From Methanomassiliicoccaceae archaeon (GTDB lineage: Archaea; Thermoplasmatota; Thermoplasmata; Methanomassiliicoccales; Methanomethylophilaceae): a stretch of DNA of 64,000 nucleotides. Below, piece by piece: positions 32,303 to 41,355 of this stretch. The notes beneath the pieces were generated by a model. It searched no databases. It was given only the letters and a program-made list of their open reading frames with translations, and was not told the origin of the DNA. Each line of letters begins with the position of its first letter. The first letter of the stretch is position 1. Location of the stretch: NCBI GenBank assembly GCA_034928305.1, contig JAYFOZ010000003.1, positions 1-64,000 on the forward strand, written 5' to 3'. Made by a program: the position numbers and the translations under genes.

Positions 32303-33823
32303 ATGACAGAAAAGAGGCCCGTAAAAAACTGGAGCGATGTGACCGAGCTGTCCTCCACCGGCGATATCCGTCTGCCATCCGACCCCCTGGATAGGGTGCT
32401 GGGTCAGAACGGGGCCATCGAAATGGCCAAGATCGCCGCAAAACAGCGAAGAAACCTGCTCCTGGTCGGGCCTCCCGGCACCGGCAAGTCGATGATAGCT
32501 CAAGCGCTGTCGTTGAACCTGCCGGTGCCGAAACATGAGGTACGCGTGGTGAAGAACCCCGAAAACAGCGAGAGGCCCCTCTTAGAAGTGGTGGACGATA
32601 AGGAGGTCGTCCGGGAAGAGGACCTTACGGCCGAGACCGTAGGAAAAATTCTAGAACCCAAGAACGCCCCTGTGAACGTCGCAGAGAGGCTAGGGTTCCG
32701 CTGTAAGAAATGCGGAGCATATTCCAGTCCCCACGACCTTGTGTGCCCCGAATGTCAGACCGGAAAAACAAACGTTGCGGGAAATGCGCCCTTCGCCGAC
32801 CTCTTCGGCAGCCTTATGGAATCATTCAACGGGCAGCCGACGCTCGCAGGAAAGGACCGCGTAAATACCACCCGCACGCTTGCCGACGGCACTGAAGAGA
32901 CGATCGTCTTCGAAAGGGCCGGCGACAACATCCGCATGCTCGACCAGAAATCTCTGGAAAAAAGGAGCCAACTCCAAGGCACCAAGAACAAGAAGATACT
33001 TGTCAAACTCAGGAGGAATCCGTTCGTTATGGCCACCGGTTCGTCCGAGACCGAACTTCTGGGAGACGTTTTACATGATCCATATGGCGGTCATGAAAAA
33101 CTAGGCTCCCCTGCTTACGAGAGGGTCGTCGCCGGAGCGGTACACGAAGCCCATGAGGGCGTTCTCTTCATCGACGAGATTTCGCATCTCGGAAATCTCC
33201 AGAGATATATTCTAACGGCGATGCAGGAGGGGACGTTCCCGATAACGGGGCACAACCCGCAGTCGGCGGGAGCCAGTGTCAGAGTTGACGCGGTCCCCTG
33301 CGACTTCATACTGGTAGCCGCCTGTAACATACAGGATATCGAAAACATCCTTTCTCCGTTGCGTTCGCGTATAATCGGTAACGGATACGAAGTGCTGGTC
33401 GACACGGTTATGCCGGACAACAGCGAGAACCGCGCCAAATACGCCCAGTTCGTGGCCCAAGAGGTCCAGAAGGACGGACGTATCCCGCATGCAGAAATAC
33501 CTGCAGTGGAAGAACTGATCAAGGAGGGCCGCCGCAGGGCGAAGCTGGACGACCAGTCGAATTCGCTTACTCTGAGGCTGAGGGAGATGGGCGGGCTCAT
33601 ACGCGCGGCAGGAGACATCGCCGTAATGGACGGCGAGGACATGATCACCGCGGAACATGTACGCAGAGCGCTAAAGCGTGCGATGCCTGTTGAAGAACAG
33701 ATAAAGAACAAATACGGATCGTACACCAAGGGCCTTTCCAAAGACGTGACAAGCGCTCAGAAAGAAACATCCCAGTATTATTTCCAGAACGAGCACGTAC
33801 CTGACGACAGCATGTTCAACTGA
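32303..33823 (+). CDS. LonB-like AAA+ ATPase with zinc ribbon, lacking the Lon protease domain
   Basis: 506 residues. Walker A LLLVGPPGTGKSMIAQAL near 52-69, Walker B EGVLFIDEISHLGNLQ near 286, and sensor-like AACNIQDIENILSPLRSRI near 345 with the arginine finger region. This is the AAA+ module of archaeal LonB. An insert near 132-152 carries CKKCGAYSSPHDLVCPEC, a zinc ribbon. The two LonB membrane helices and the C-terminal Ser-Lys peptidase domain are absent, and the protein ends with a polar tail. It may be an unfoldase or remodelling ATPase. The 9-nt gap links it to dnaG, which hints at a role near the exosome or primase (inference). Confidence 0.85.
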   Translation: MTEKRPVKNWSDVTELSSTGDIRLPSDPLDRVLGQNGAIEMAKIAAKQRRNLLLVGPPGTGKSMIAQALSLNLPVPKHEVRVVKNPENSERPLLEVVDDKEVVREEDLTAETVGKILEPKNAPVNVAERLGFRCKKCGAYSSPHDLVCPECQTGKTNVAGNAPFADLFGSLMESFNGQPTLAGKDRVNTTRTLADGTEETIVFERAGDNIRMLDQKSLEKRSQLQGTKNKKILVKLRRNPFVMATGSSETELLGDVLHDPYGGHEKLGSPAYERVVAGAVHEAHEGVLFIDEISHLGNLQRYILTAMQEGTFPITGHNPQSAGASVRVDAVPCDFILVAACNIQDIENILSPLRSRIIGNGYEVLVDTVMPDNSENRAKYAQFVAQEVQKDGRIPHAEIPAVEELIKEGRRRAKLDDQSNSLTLRLREMGGLIRAAGDIAVMDGEDMITAEHVRRALKRAMPVEEQIKNKYGSYTKGLSKDVTSAQKETSQYYFQNEHVPDDSMFN

Positions 33824-33836
33824 ACAAAATTTTTAA

Positions 33837-33857
33837 AGGGGGGCTTTCGCCCCCTAA
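33837..33857. terminator. GC-rich hairpin between convergent genes
   Basis: AGGGGGGC-TTTC-GCCCCCT, flanked by T/A-rich sequence on both sides (ATTTTTAAA before, TAAATGATTTT after). It sits in the 40-nt gap between the LonB-like stop and the peroxiredoxin stop, so it could end transcripts from both directions. Confidence 0.6.
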
Positions 33858-33863
33858 ATGATT

Positions 33864-34586
33864 TTACTGCTTCTTTTCCTTGCGGAAGGTGAGGAACCAG
33901 TCGTAGCTGTACTTGTCATCGGACCTGCTGACATCTGCCATGCGTTCCTTCGCTGCACCGCAGCTTCCGGGTGCAGGGATGATGACATCGTCTCCGGGTT
34001 TCCAGTTGGCAGGTGTGGCACATTTGTCTTTGTCCGCCTTCTGCAGAGCGATGACCACTCTCTTGATCTCCTCCATGTTGCGTCCGGTGCTTGCCGGGTA
34101 GTATAGGATGGTCCTGATCTTTCCATTGGGATCTATGACGAACGTCGCACGTACCGCAGAAGTAGACGTCTTGTCGTGGATCATGCCATATTTGTTGGCA
34201 ACATTCATGCTAACGTCGTCGATCAGCGGGAACGAGATCTCTTCACCTTTCTTGTGAGGTCCCCACTCCATCTGACAGAGCGACCTGAGCCACGCGATGT
34301 GCGAGTGGATAGAATCTATCGAGAGTCCGACGAGCTGGGTGTTGAGGGCTTTGAACTCCTCCGTCATTGCGGCAAAGGTCATGAACTCGGTGGAGCAGAC
34401 TGGCGTGAAATCCGCGGGATGGGAAAAAAGAATGACCCATTTTCCCTTGAAATCCTCGGGAAAGTTAATCTGACCCTGAGTGGTGTTCGCCTTGAAAGCG
34501 GGCGCGTCCTCCCCAATGAGAGGGATTCTCGGGCTGAATTCTGCATCGTCATAGCAGTAGCAGCAACAAGGTTCTTCGTTTTCCAT
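33864..34586 (-). CDS. Peroxiredoxin (Prx6/thioredoxin peroxidase type) with Cys-rich N-terminus
   Basis: 240 residues. The peroxidatic motif is HPADFTPVCSTEF, with two more C-terminal Cys (DKDKCATPANW and APGSCGAAKER), as in archaeal 2-Cys Prx6-type peroxidases that reduce H2O2. Residues 1-14 read MENEEPCCCYCYDD: four Cys within 5 positions, not part of the usual fold, possibly a metal or disulfide tag. The ATG at 34586 has a textbook GGAGGT (34594-34599) 7 nt upstream and a TATA-like CCTATAATA around 34621-34630. That is a better start than the in-frame codon at 34607. Confidence 0.93.
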   Translation of the reverse strand: MENEEPCCCYCYDDAEFSPRIPLIGEDAPAFKANTTQGQINFPEDFKGKWVILFSHPADFTPVCSTEFMTFAAMTEEFKALNTQLVGLSIDSIHSHIAWLRSLCQMEWGPHKKGEEISFPLIDDVSMNVANKYGMIHDKTSTSAVRATFVIDPNGKIRTILYYPASTGRNMEEIKRVVIALQKADKDKCATPANWKPGDDVIIPAPGSCGAAKERMADVSRSDDKYSYDWFLTFRKEKKQ

Positions 34587-34593
34587 ATTTTTT

Positions 34594-34599
34594 ACCTCC
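34594..34599 (-). promoter_or_regulatory. Strong Shine-Dalgarno of the peroxiredoxin gene
   Basis: GGAGGT, 7 nt before the ATG at 34586. It stands out in a window where most first genes look leaderless and suggests high expression. Confidence 0.7.
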
Positions 34600-34663
34600 G
34601 ACAGCAATCATCCCTCGGATTATTATAGGTGTTGGACGAACCAGAAATCGAATTAAATGGCGA

Positions 34664-35113
34664 TTATGAGTTCTGGACCGTAGTGCCGATCATCCTGATC
34701 GCATCTCCGCCATTGTTGTAGAACGCCGGCAGGGACTCCGTGACTATGAAACCGCGGACCCTGTAGAAGTTTATCGCCGCCTCGTTTTCTATGCGGACCT
34801 CGAGCTGGACCGTATATGCGCCCTCGGTAACGGCGCGCCGCCGTAGTGCCGCCAGAAGTTCCGATCCGACACCTTGGCACCTGTTCTGCCTTTCAACGGC
34901 CAAAAGTGCTATTCCCACGCGGTCCGGCCCCAGATAAGAACCGCAAATGAATCCGATAACCCTGCCGGTAACAGAACAAGCTACAATCTGCCCGCCGGGC
35001 CACTGCCTTAGGAAATACGAAAAAACCTCCGGCAGATAATATTCATCGAGCGAGCTCGTAGCGATCGCGTACACGCGGGGGAGGTCCTCTTCGGACATCT
35101 GTCTTATTATCAC
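34664..35113 (-). CDS. GNAT-family N-acetyltransferase (RimI-like)
   Basis: 149 residues. The acetyl-CoA loop is visible as RQNRCQGVGSELLAALRRRA near residues 73-92 (Q/RxxGxG/A), followed by LEVRIENEAAINFYRVRGF, which is the RimI-type C-terminal signature. It is probably a protein N-terminal or small-molecule acetyltransferase. It starts within the stop of the PLD-like gene (ATGA overlap). Confidence 0.88.
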   Translation of the reverse strand: MIIRQMSEEDLPRVYAIATSSLDEYYLPEVFSYFLRQWPGGQIVACSVTGRVIGFICGSYLGPDRVGIALLAVERQNRCQGVGSELLAALRRRAVTEGAYTVQLEVRIENEAAINFYRVRGFIVTESLPAFYNNGGDAIRMIGTTVQNS

Positions 35114-37179
35114 CGATTTCTCCTCTTCCGTTTTTCTCGGGAATCCCGAGTTCTTTCTGCCCTGATGGTACCCAGGACTGCCACGGAGGCTGACACTATT
35201 ATTGCTAAGTATACTGAATTGACATTAATACTGTCGGTTCCGGGACTTTGTTCGTCAATGATGTATTCGGCCATTGCAACGGCGGATCTTCCTGTATCTT
35301 CCTCAATTACCGTAACGACGAGAGTATGCTTTCCGGGCTCCAATTCATCATAAGATATCTTCGGTATAGAGGACCTCCGTACGAATCTCCCGTCACCGTA
35401 GATGTCCCATACATACTCATAATCTCCTTTCGGCGCTATTTCCACCTCAAAAAAGCCGAAGTCGCCCGGTAGGCGATTATCGAAACGACTGATCTCGACA
35501 GCTATCTTCCCGGAGCGGTCGTTGTTGTTCCAGTCTTCAAGGAAATACGAAGAATAATAATCTGCGACATCTGGAGATTTTATAATCACGGCAGCTTCCC
35601 TATTGCGGAAAAACGACGTGTCGGTCCAGTTGACAGAACCTATCCATACGCTGTCGTCGACGATCACGCCCTTATTATGAGTTAGCCAAAATCCTTCCCC
35701 TCCGTTTATTCCCGCGGCCTTCATGCGGGTGGTCGTGTTGATAAGGCCTATCTCGGCCGACTTGCCGCCTGTGTCGTTGGTAATGTCCAGCAACAGTCTG
35801 CAGTCCACGCCGCGGGATGCCGAATCGACCATCCATGACACCGGTGAATCTTCCGATATGCCGAGATAAGAGTCCGACAGGTCCATCTGCTGGGCATACG
35901 CTCTGGTCTCGGAGCCTTCGATAAAAGACCTGAGCGATTCGTAAGAGTTGTCCGGAGATAATATCGGCGATACGCTGCAATCCCTGAATGTCATGCTTTC
36001 GTGGCTGTCGTCATGCGTCAGGCCCGGATCGGAATATATCAGGCCGCCTTCGAAACGGGTCTGTTCCGGATAAAGTGCCAGCATATCTTTGCAATCGCCA
36101 AACGCGGTACTGCTGTCGTTAAAAAATATCTCTCGCATATATTTTGCGTAATCCTCGCTTTCGAATACGGCCCCCCATCCTCTGTTGCCATTGCCCGTGC
36201 CCATGTTGGACTCGGTCCAATTCTCTGAAGTGATTATGGTTGTTTTTCCATCGATCACGGCATATTTTGTATGGACGTACGTAAATCTGTTTCCGGAGTC
36301 GGAGAGGTCTTGCGACCTTGGATCGTTTATCAGCGTTATGGTACCGCCGCTTTCTACCAGACATTTCATCATGGTGCGCTCTGTGTTTGTTTGCCCTTTG
36401 TCCCCTAAGGGAGACCCTTCGAGAAGTATATTCACATCTACGCCCCTTTCTGCCAGCAGACAGAGGAGTGCCATGGTGTTCCTGCTTGTGATCTGGTAGA
36501 TCGATATCAGTACTTCCTCCCTGGCCGATTCGAGAGCATTGTATATCTCCGCGCCGTGGCATTCGGGAAAGGTGAACGGCGTGACATCTGCAATGAACGA
36601 AACACCGTCGATCCTATCTGTCATCCCCGGACGGGAAAGCCTCCAATCGGCCGCACTGTCCGTATCTGTCAAAGAAAAACGCACCAGATACCTGTCGTTT
36701 GTTGGCTTGTCTGCGACAGGGCCGTTCCATCCCTCTGCCGTGACGTTCCCCCAGCAGACCGAATCCAAAAACACTTTTTTGGGACTGTAAAAGCAAAGTC
36801 CGTCGCCCGCATCTGCGAGTTTGAAGCTTTTATCTGCGGTTATGCCGAACGTACCTACCTCGTATGCGAAAAATCCCGAATCGCCGGGACGTTCCAGAAA
36901 GGTTTGGACGGCATCTGTGTCAAAAGATATTGTTATGTCCGTCAAAGGTGCGATTATCAAAGATTTCGTAAAAACGAGGTCACCTTCGCCGTCCGTGAGA
37001 TAATATCCTTTCAGATCTCGCTGGTAAGTGCTGCCGTTATAGAGCGAAAAGCCTTCGGTGCCTTTCGGCTGAACCTCGGATATAAAAATGCCGTCCTGAA
37101 CTGCCGCCATGCTCTCGTTTACGAAAAATGCGGGCGAAACAGCAACGAGCACCACTAAAAATATCGATGTGAGCCTCAT
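35110..37179 (-). CDS. Secreted, membrane-anchored phospholipase D-like protein with lamin-tail domain
   Basis: About 689 residues from ATG 37179 (or 696 from 37200). It has a signal peptide (MRLTSIFLVVLVAVSPAFFV), then a lamin-tail-like beta domain from about 30 to 190 (GIFISEVQPKGTEGFSLYNG). Two HKD phosphodiesterase motifs follow: VHTKYAVIDGKTTIITSENW near 300 and THNKGVIVDDSVWIGSVNW near 496. A PKD-like beta domain lies near 590-655, then a C-terminal helix SVYLAIIVSASVAVLGTI with a basic tail. The domain order predicts an extracellular enzyme anchored at its C-terminus, acting on phospholipid or nucleic acid (extracellular DNase is possible). Co-transcribed with a GNAT gene. Confidence 0.85.
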   Translation of the reverse strand: MRLTSIFLVVLVAVSPAFFVNESMAAVQDGIFISEVQPKGTEGFSLYNGSTYQRDLKGYYLTDGEGDLVFTKSLIIAPLTDITISFDTDAVQTFLERPGDSGFFAYEVGTFGITADKSFKLADAGDGLCFYSPKKVFLDSVCWGNVTAEGWNGPVADKPTNDRYLVRFSLTDTDSAADWRLSRPGMTDRIDGVSFIADVTPFTFPECHGAEIYNALESAREEVLISIYQITSRNTMALLCLLAERGVDVNILLEGSPLGDKGQTNTERTMMKCLVESGGTITLINDPRSQDLSDSGNRFTYVHTKYAVIDGKTTIITSENWTESNMGTGNGNRGWGAVFESEDYAKYMREIFFNDSSTAFGDCKDMLALYPEQTRFEGGLIYSDPGLTHDDSHESMTFRDCSVSPILSPDNSYESLRSFIEGSETRAYAQQMDLSDSYLGISEDSPVSWMVDSASRGVDCRLLLDITNDTGGKSAEIGLINTTTRMKAAGINGGEGFWLTHNKGVIVDDSVWIGSVNWTDTSFFRNREAAVIIKSPDVADYYSSYFLEDWNNNDRSGKIAVEISRFDNRLPGDFGFFEVEIAPKGDYEYVWDIYGDGRFVRRSSIPKISYDELEPGKHTLVVTVIEEDTGRSAVAMAEYIIDEQSPGTDSINVNSVYLAIIVSASVAVLGTIRAERTRDSREKRKRRNR

Positions 37180-37275
37180 CGCACGCGTGTCTGCGTTCAC
37201 GCATATTAGGGCACCAGCTACAGTTAGTGCGCTCGCGCCGCCTATCTACACTGATATTCGGAAACGGAGCGAGCT

Positions 37276-37968
37276 TCAGATTTTTCCCACGAGATCTCTT
37301 ACGGTGGCCTCTGGGTCCTTGGACCTTACTACTCCGGAGGCTAGAAGCACTCCGTCGGCCCCAAGGTCGAGTGCCGCCCTGACATCGGCGCCCGTCTTTA
37401 TCCCTGCACCGCAAAGGATCATGACCGTGTGGTTGACGGACCTGACGGCATCGACAGTGTTCTCGATGATGGCAGGATTGGCCTTCGTAACGGAAAGGTC
37501 CCCTCCGATCAGGTCGGGGGGTTCCACCGCTATGAAATCCGGACGGAATTGCGCGACTTGGGCCGCGATCTTGTCGTTGTCCGAACAAATAACAGTGATC
37601 AGATCCGACGCCTTGGCCAGATCGTTGCACTCGGATATTTCGTTCAATCTGATCTTGTGCTCTGTATGATTGATCAGTGTGCCAGCGGCGCCGCAGCTCT
37701 TGACCATGGCAGGTGTTACCCACCCCGTCGCGGAACCGGGGGCCCGGGGGTCGATGTTCTGTGCGAACACAGGAATATTCACATTCCTGGCTATGTAACC
37801 CAGGTCGACCATGGGCGGGCATATGCCCACCCTAAGCCCCGACTCCTCTGAGACCTTCTCGCATATCTTGGCAAGCTCCAAGGCGCCAGGTCCGTTGACC
37901 TCCTGGTATGCCTTGAAGTTCACTATTATGACCGGTCTATGGAACTTTCTCTCACTCAATGTTCTCAA
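37276..37968 (-). CDS. tpiA: Triosephosphate isomerase (archaeal type)
   Basis: About 230 residues, the short archaeal form. Active-site residues: Lys in VNFKAYQE, His in INHTEHKIR and Glu in AVEPPDLIGG, with the phosphate-binding GVLLASGVV at the end. The start is a TTG at 37968 or 37959, both inside the 3' end of the fbp gene, so translation is coupled. It interconverts DHAP and GAP and feeds the adjacent FBPA/P enzyme in gluconeogenesis. Confidence 0.95.
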   Translation of the reverse strand: MRTLSERKFHRPVIIVNFKAYQEVNGPGALELAKICEKVSEESGLRVGICPPMVDLGYIARNVNIPVFAQNIDPRAPGSATGWVTPAMVKSCGAAGTLINHTEHKIRLNEISECNDLAKASDLITVICSDNDKIAAQVAQFRPDFIAVEPPDLIGGDLSVTKANPAIIENTVDAVRSVNHTVMILCGAGIKTGADVRAALDLGADGVLLASGVVRSKDPEATVRDLVGKI

Positions 37969-39094
37969 ACCTCGACGTAAGGGAACTGAGGACCTCCGGC
38001 CTGGAGGTGTATTCCATTTCCTCCGGTCCGAGTATCGATGGCATGAACGGACCCTGGCTCCTCATGAGCATGGATGCTTTGATTGCGTCCGTCCTTGCCT
38101 TGTTCCAGGTTTCCCCCTTGAAAAAGTCCACGGGTGTGTGTTCTCCGTTCTTGGAGTTGATAGGCTCGAGGCCCTGCAGCTTTCCGTTGTTAAGCTGGAA
38201 TCCGAGACAGCATATCCTCGGAGGTCCGTCGAAATAGACGGGGTCCGAGTCTTCGGGAGAGCATGGATACAGCGCCCCATAGTGGGATCCCCTCATCCAG
38301 CCCGCCACTAGGGTCGGGTTGATAAATGGCTGAAGGTATTCGCCGACAGATGGCAGGCCGCTCTGTGCGCGACAGACGCAGACCGGGTCGTCCTTGCCGA
38401 CATACTTGCCCGCTGTGAGATTGAGCTTGTCGGTAGACACCACACATGCTGGTCCGATGCCTGCTCTGGAGTCGATCCTCTTGATCGCATATCTCGATGT
38501 GTCGCCGAGAAGGCTCAGTATGCTGAGGGTCTCTTCGGGAGAGGACATTACAACCTTCTTGTGGTCCATTACATCCTGGATCCCTACATCGAATCCCATT
38601 TTTGCCCTTGCATCGATTACCAGCCCGGTAGTCGTGAACGGGTCCAGGAAAATCCTGGAAAGGATGGGGGAATATGCAGACGGTTCCGTTTTGTCCGCCA
38701 TGAAGAATAACATGGGCTCGGACTTCCTCTCCACGAAGGAAAACTCGGCCGATCCTGGGCCTGCTCCCTTGACGTTACCGGAGAACACATCCGTCAGGAT
38801 GTCCTGTCCGGCTGCGTAGAGCTTCATGGATTTGGCGATCTTGGTCGCTCTCTGGAAACACTCCCAGGCTGCGCCGTGGACGTCTTTGTTTCCGACACCT
38901 TTGTAATGTGTCATGAAAAGATTGATGTCGTCACCCACGCGCGTCACGTAAAAATCTTCGACGATTCCCTGCTTCTGTGCGTCCTTAAGGACTTCCCTGG
39001 ATGCCTCGAGCATCGAGGGGTGGGGTTTGGAATGTCCGACAACGGACCCGACGTCCGCCTTTATCACTGATACTGTTACTTTTTCCTCTGACAT
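37952..39094 (-). CDS. fbp: Fructose-1,6-bisphosphate aldolase/phosphatase (type V)
   Basis: About 380 residues of the bifunctional archaeal enzyme that condenses DHAP and GAP and dephosphorylates the product. Family strings: TVSVIKADVGSVVGH at the N-terminus, THYKGVGNKDVHGAAW, FSGNVKGAGPG, FLDPFTTTGLVID, and GWMRGSHYGALYPC near the catalytic Tyr. The ATG at 39094 gives the normal N-terminus; 39106 is an in-frame alternative. The TATA-like TTATAAATTAA at about 39133-39145 fits either. It forms an overlapping gluconeogenic pair with tpiA. Confidence 0.95.
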   Translation of the reverse strand: MSEEKVTVSVIKADVGSVVGHSKPHPSMLEASREVLKDAQKQGIVEDFYVTRVGDDINLFMTHYKGVGNKDVHGAAWECFQRATKIAKSMKLYAAGQDILTDVFSGNVKGAGPGSAEFSFVERKSEPMLFFMADKTEPSAYSPILSRIFLDPFTTTGLVIDARAKMGFDVGIQDVMDHKKVVMSSPEETLSILSLLGDTSRYAIKRIDSRAGIGPACVVSTDKLNLTAGKYVGKDDPVCVCRAQSGLPSVGEYLQPFINPTLVAGWMRGSHYGALYPCSPEDSDPVYFDGPPRICCLGFQLNNGKLQGLEPINSKNGEHTPVDFFKGETWNKARTDAIKASMLMRSQGPFMPSILGPEEMEYTSRPEVLSSLTSRFENIE

Positions 39095-39281
39095 GGATAC
39101 ACCCATCTCGAAACTAGACCGAGTAGGAGGTTTAATTTATAATACTTATTCCCGCACGCAATACTGGTCGGTCATGGCGTGCTGCAAACACAAAGCGCCC
39201 AGCGATCGTATCTCTGCACTAGATGCCTGTTGTTTTGTGGCTGAAGTTATTTATCATAAGCGTATATAACCGTTCGATAAA

Positions 39282-40586
39282 ATGACCCTCATACGGAACA
39301 CAAAAAACATCGCGGTCGGGGACGGCACGGTCACAGTGAAGGGCTGGGCACAGGACATCAGAAATTTGGGGGGCATATCCTTCCTGACGCTCAGAGACAG
39401 ATTCGGGACCGTACAGGTAACGATGCCTAAGAAGAAGATCGACCCGGAGATTTTTGTGATGCTGACCACCCTTTCAAGAGAGTCGGCCGTTTCGATAACT
39501 GCGGAAGTCAAAGAAAGCAACCAGACCGCTCTGGGCCTTGAATTGATTCCGATCGATGCCGAGATTGTTTCAGAGGCCGCAGTACCTCTGCCCATGGGTG
39601 TCGTCGACAAAGTGAACGTCGAGATGGACACCCGCCTCAACCACCGGTTCATGGACATACGCAAGCCTGAAATAACGGCGATATTCGAGCTGAAATCCAT
39701 AATGTTCGGCCTGATATCCGAAGCATGCCGGGAGAACGGCTTCGTCCAGGTCTCGACACCGAAGATCAACTCTTCCGGTGCCGAGGGAGGCGCTACGCTC
39801 TTCAAAGTAGACTATTTCGGAAGAGATGCATATCTGGCACAGAGCCCTCAGCTCTACAAGCAGATCCTGATGTCGACGGGTTTGGACCGCGTTTTCGAGA
39901 TATCTCCGGCGTTCCGTGCCGAGAACTCCAACACCAACCGACATGTCACCGAATTCATATCTTTCGACGGAGAGATGGCATGGATATCGTCCGAGGAAGA
40001 GGTCATGTCGATGATCGAGAAGATTATGGATTTCGTACTGACGGGAATCAAGAAAAAAGGTTCCGAACAGCTCGGCATACTTGGTAAGGACATCAATGTG
40101 CCAGCAATACCATATCCTCGTCTAAGTTACGAAGAATGCCTGAATATAGTTCGCCAGGGCGGGCTCGACCTCAAAGACGGCGACGACCTCGGTACGGAGG
40201 GCGAGAAGATAGTGGGCGACTACATGTCGTCAAAGGGTTTCGACCTTTACTTCATATGCGAATACCCCGAGGACGCAAAGCCCTTCTATATCATGGAGAA
40301 GGACGGCACCCCTTACTCGTACTCGTTCGACCTGGACTACAAGGGGCAGGAGATATCTTCCGGAGGACAGAGGGAACACCGCATAGACCGTCTGATATCC
40401 AGAATCGAAAAGAAAGGGCTGGACCCGAAAGATTTCGAGTTTTATCTGGAAGCTTTCAGATACGGCATGCCTTCACACGGCGGATGGGGAATAGGAATGG
40501 AAAGGCTCTTGGTAAAAATGCTCGACCTGCCCAACATAAGGGAGGCTATTTTGTTCCCGAGGGATGTGTCAAGATTGTCCCCCTGA
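39282..40586 (+). CDS. aspS: Aspartyl-tRNA synthetase (archaeal type)
   Basis: 434 residues, short archaeal/eukaryal class IIb form without the bacterial insertion. N-terminal OB anticodon-binding domain (VTVKGWAQDIRNLGGISFLTL). Catalytic motifs 2 (SPAFRAENSNTNRHVTEF) and 3 (GGWGIGMERLLVKML). The anticodon-binding part decides whether it also charges tRNA-Asn; I cannot settle that, and no asnS or gatCAB lies in the window. Upstream AT-rich boxes (TTTATCATAA at about 39250) fit a short or absent leader. Confidence 0.95.
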   Translation: MTLIRNTKNIAVGDGTVTVKGWAQDIRNLGGISFLTLRDRFGTVQVTMPKKKIDPEIFVMLTTLSRESAVSITAEVKESNQTALGLELIPIDAEIVSEAAVPLPMGVVDKVNVEMDTRLNHRFMDIRKPEITAIFELKSIMFGLISEACRENGFVQVSTPKINSSGAEGGATLFKVDYFGRDAYLAQSPQLYKQILMSTGLDRVFEISPAFRAENSNTNRHVTEFISFDGEMAWISSEEEVMSMIEKIMDFVLTGIKKKGSEQLGILGKDINVPAIPYPRLSYEECLNIVRQGGLDLKDGDDLGTEGEKIVGDYMSSKGFDLYFICEYPEDAKPFYIMEKDGTPYSYSFDLDYKGQEISSGGQREHRIDRLISRIEKKGLDPKDFEFYLEAFRYGMPSHGGWGIGMERLLVKMLDLPNIREAILFPRDVSRLSP

Positions 40587-40620
40587 TGGTTTCGGCACTT
40601 TCGGCCACCCTATGGTCCGA

Positions 40621-40630
40621 TTTATAAACA
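40621..40630 (+). promoter_or_regulatory. TATA box of hjc
   Basis: TTTATAAACA is centred 25 nt before the ATG at 40650; it argues for that start rather than the frame-opening ATG at 40635. Confidence 0.55.
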
Positions 40631-40649
40631 TCTTATGTATTTTTACCTC

Positions 40650-41186
40650 ATGGCTCCACCGGGCGACATCTATGAAAGAGAGCTGAAGTACCTTCTTTCA
40701 GGGGACCCTAAGGTCATAGCTAAGATGGTCAAGACATGCGACGCTACCGAGACCGAAGCCTATAACACGATGCTTAAAGAGCCGTTCCTTGTTGTCAGGG
40801 CGGCCGGTTCCCTCGGTGTCGACCTTGTTGCGCTTCGATGGGACTTTTCATTTCCGATCGAAGTTAAGAGCTCGAACGATAGCACCATGCATTTCAGCAG
40901 GAACACCCGACTGACAGAGCAGGCAGACCAGATGCTTGAGGAGTGCCAGAAATCTCATTTGATACCGATTTACGCATACCGGCTAAAGGGCTTCAGAGGA
41001 GACCCGTGGAGGATTTTCACGATTCCTTCGGAAGCTCGGCTTAGGGGCAGGTGCGGCCTGCTCGACAGACGTATTCCTAAAATGGATATTTCGAACAACG
41101 GTAATTTCATCATGAGATGGGAGAGCGGCATGAAACTCAGCGAGTTCATCTCATACGTGTGCATGTCCAATTATGATACGGATTGA
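40650..41186 (+). CDS. hjc: Holliday junction resolvase Hjc
   Basis: 178 residues. The archaeal resolvase pattern is complete: YERELKYLL at the start (catalytic Glu), VVRAAGSLGVDLVAL near 50 (Asp) and FPIEVKSSNDSTMHFS near 70 (ExK). It cuts four-way junctions symmetrically as a dimer. The region from about 35 residues onward carries a small insertion, and the C-terminus is longer than in minimal Hjc. It probably has its own promoter, 64 nt after aspS. Confidence 0.92.
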   Translation: MAPPGDIYERELKYLLSGDPKVIAKMVKTCDATETEAYNTMLKEPFLVVRAAGSLGVDLVALRWDFSFPIEVKSSNDSTMHFSRNTRLTEQADQMLEECQKSHLIPIYAYRLKGFRGDPWRIFTIPSEARLRGRCGLLDRRIPKMDISNNGNFIMRWESGMKLSEFISYVCMSNYDTD

Positions 41187-41355
41187 GGGGCCGTCGGCAC
41201 TCATAGGGCTCATCATAGATCAGCATGAAATCATCTTCATCCGGCCAGCCTCGAAGCCCAGATGCATAAGATGGTTATTGTCTTTATCCTCAATAGAAAT
41301 CCAGTGAATTGTCAAAAATCAAATACCGATAACAACATCTGCGCATGTGGTGGAA

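Noticed and set aside
37037-37822. 261-codon minus-strand ORF across the tpiA/PLD junction
   Set aside because: Out of frame with both tpiA and the PLD-like gene, and Arg/Gly/His-rich.
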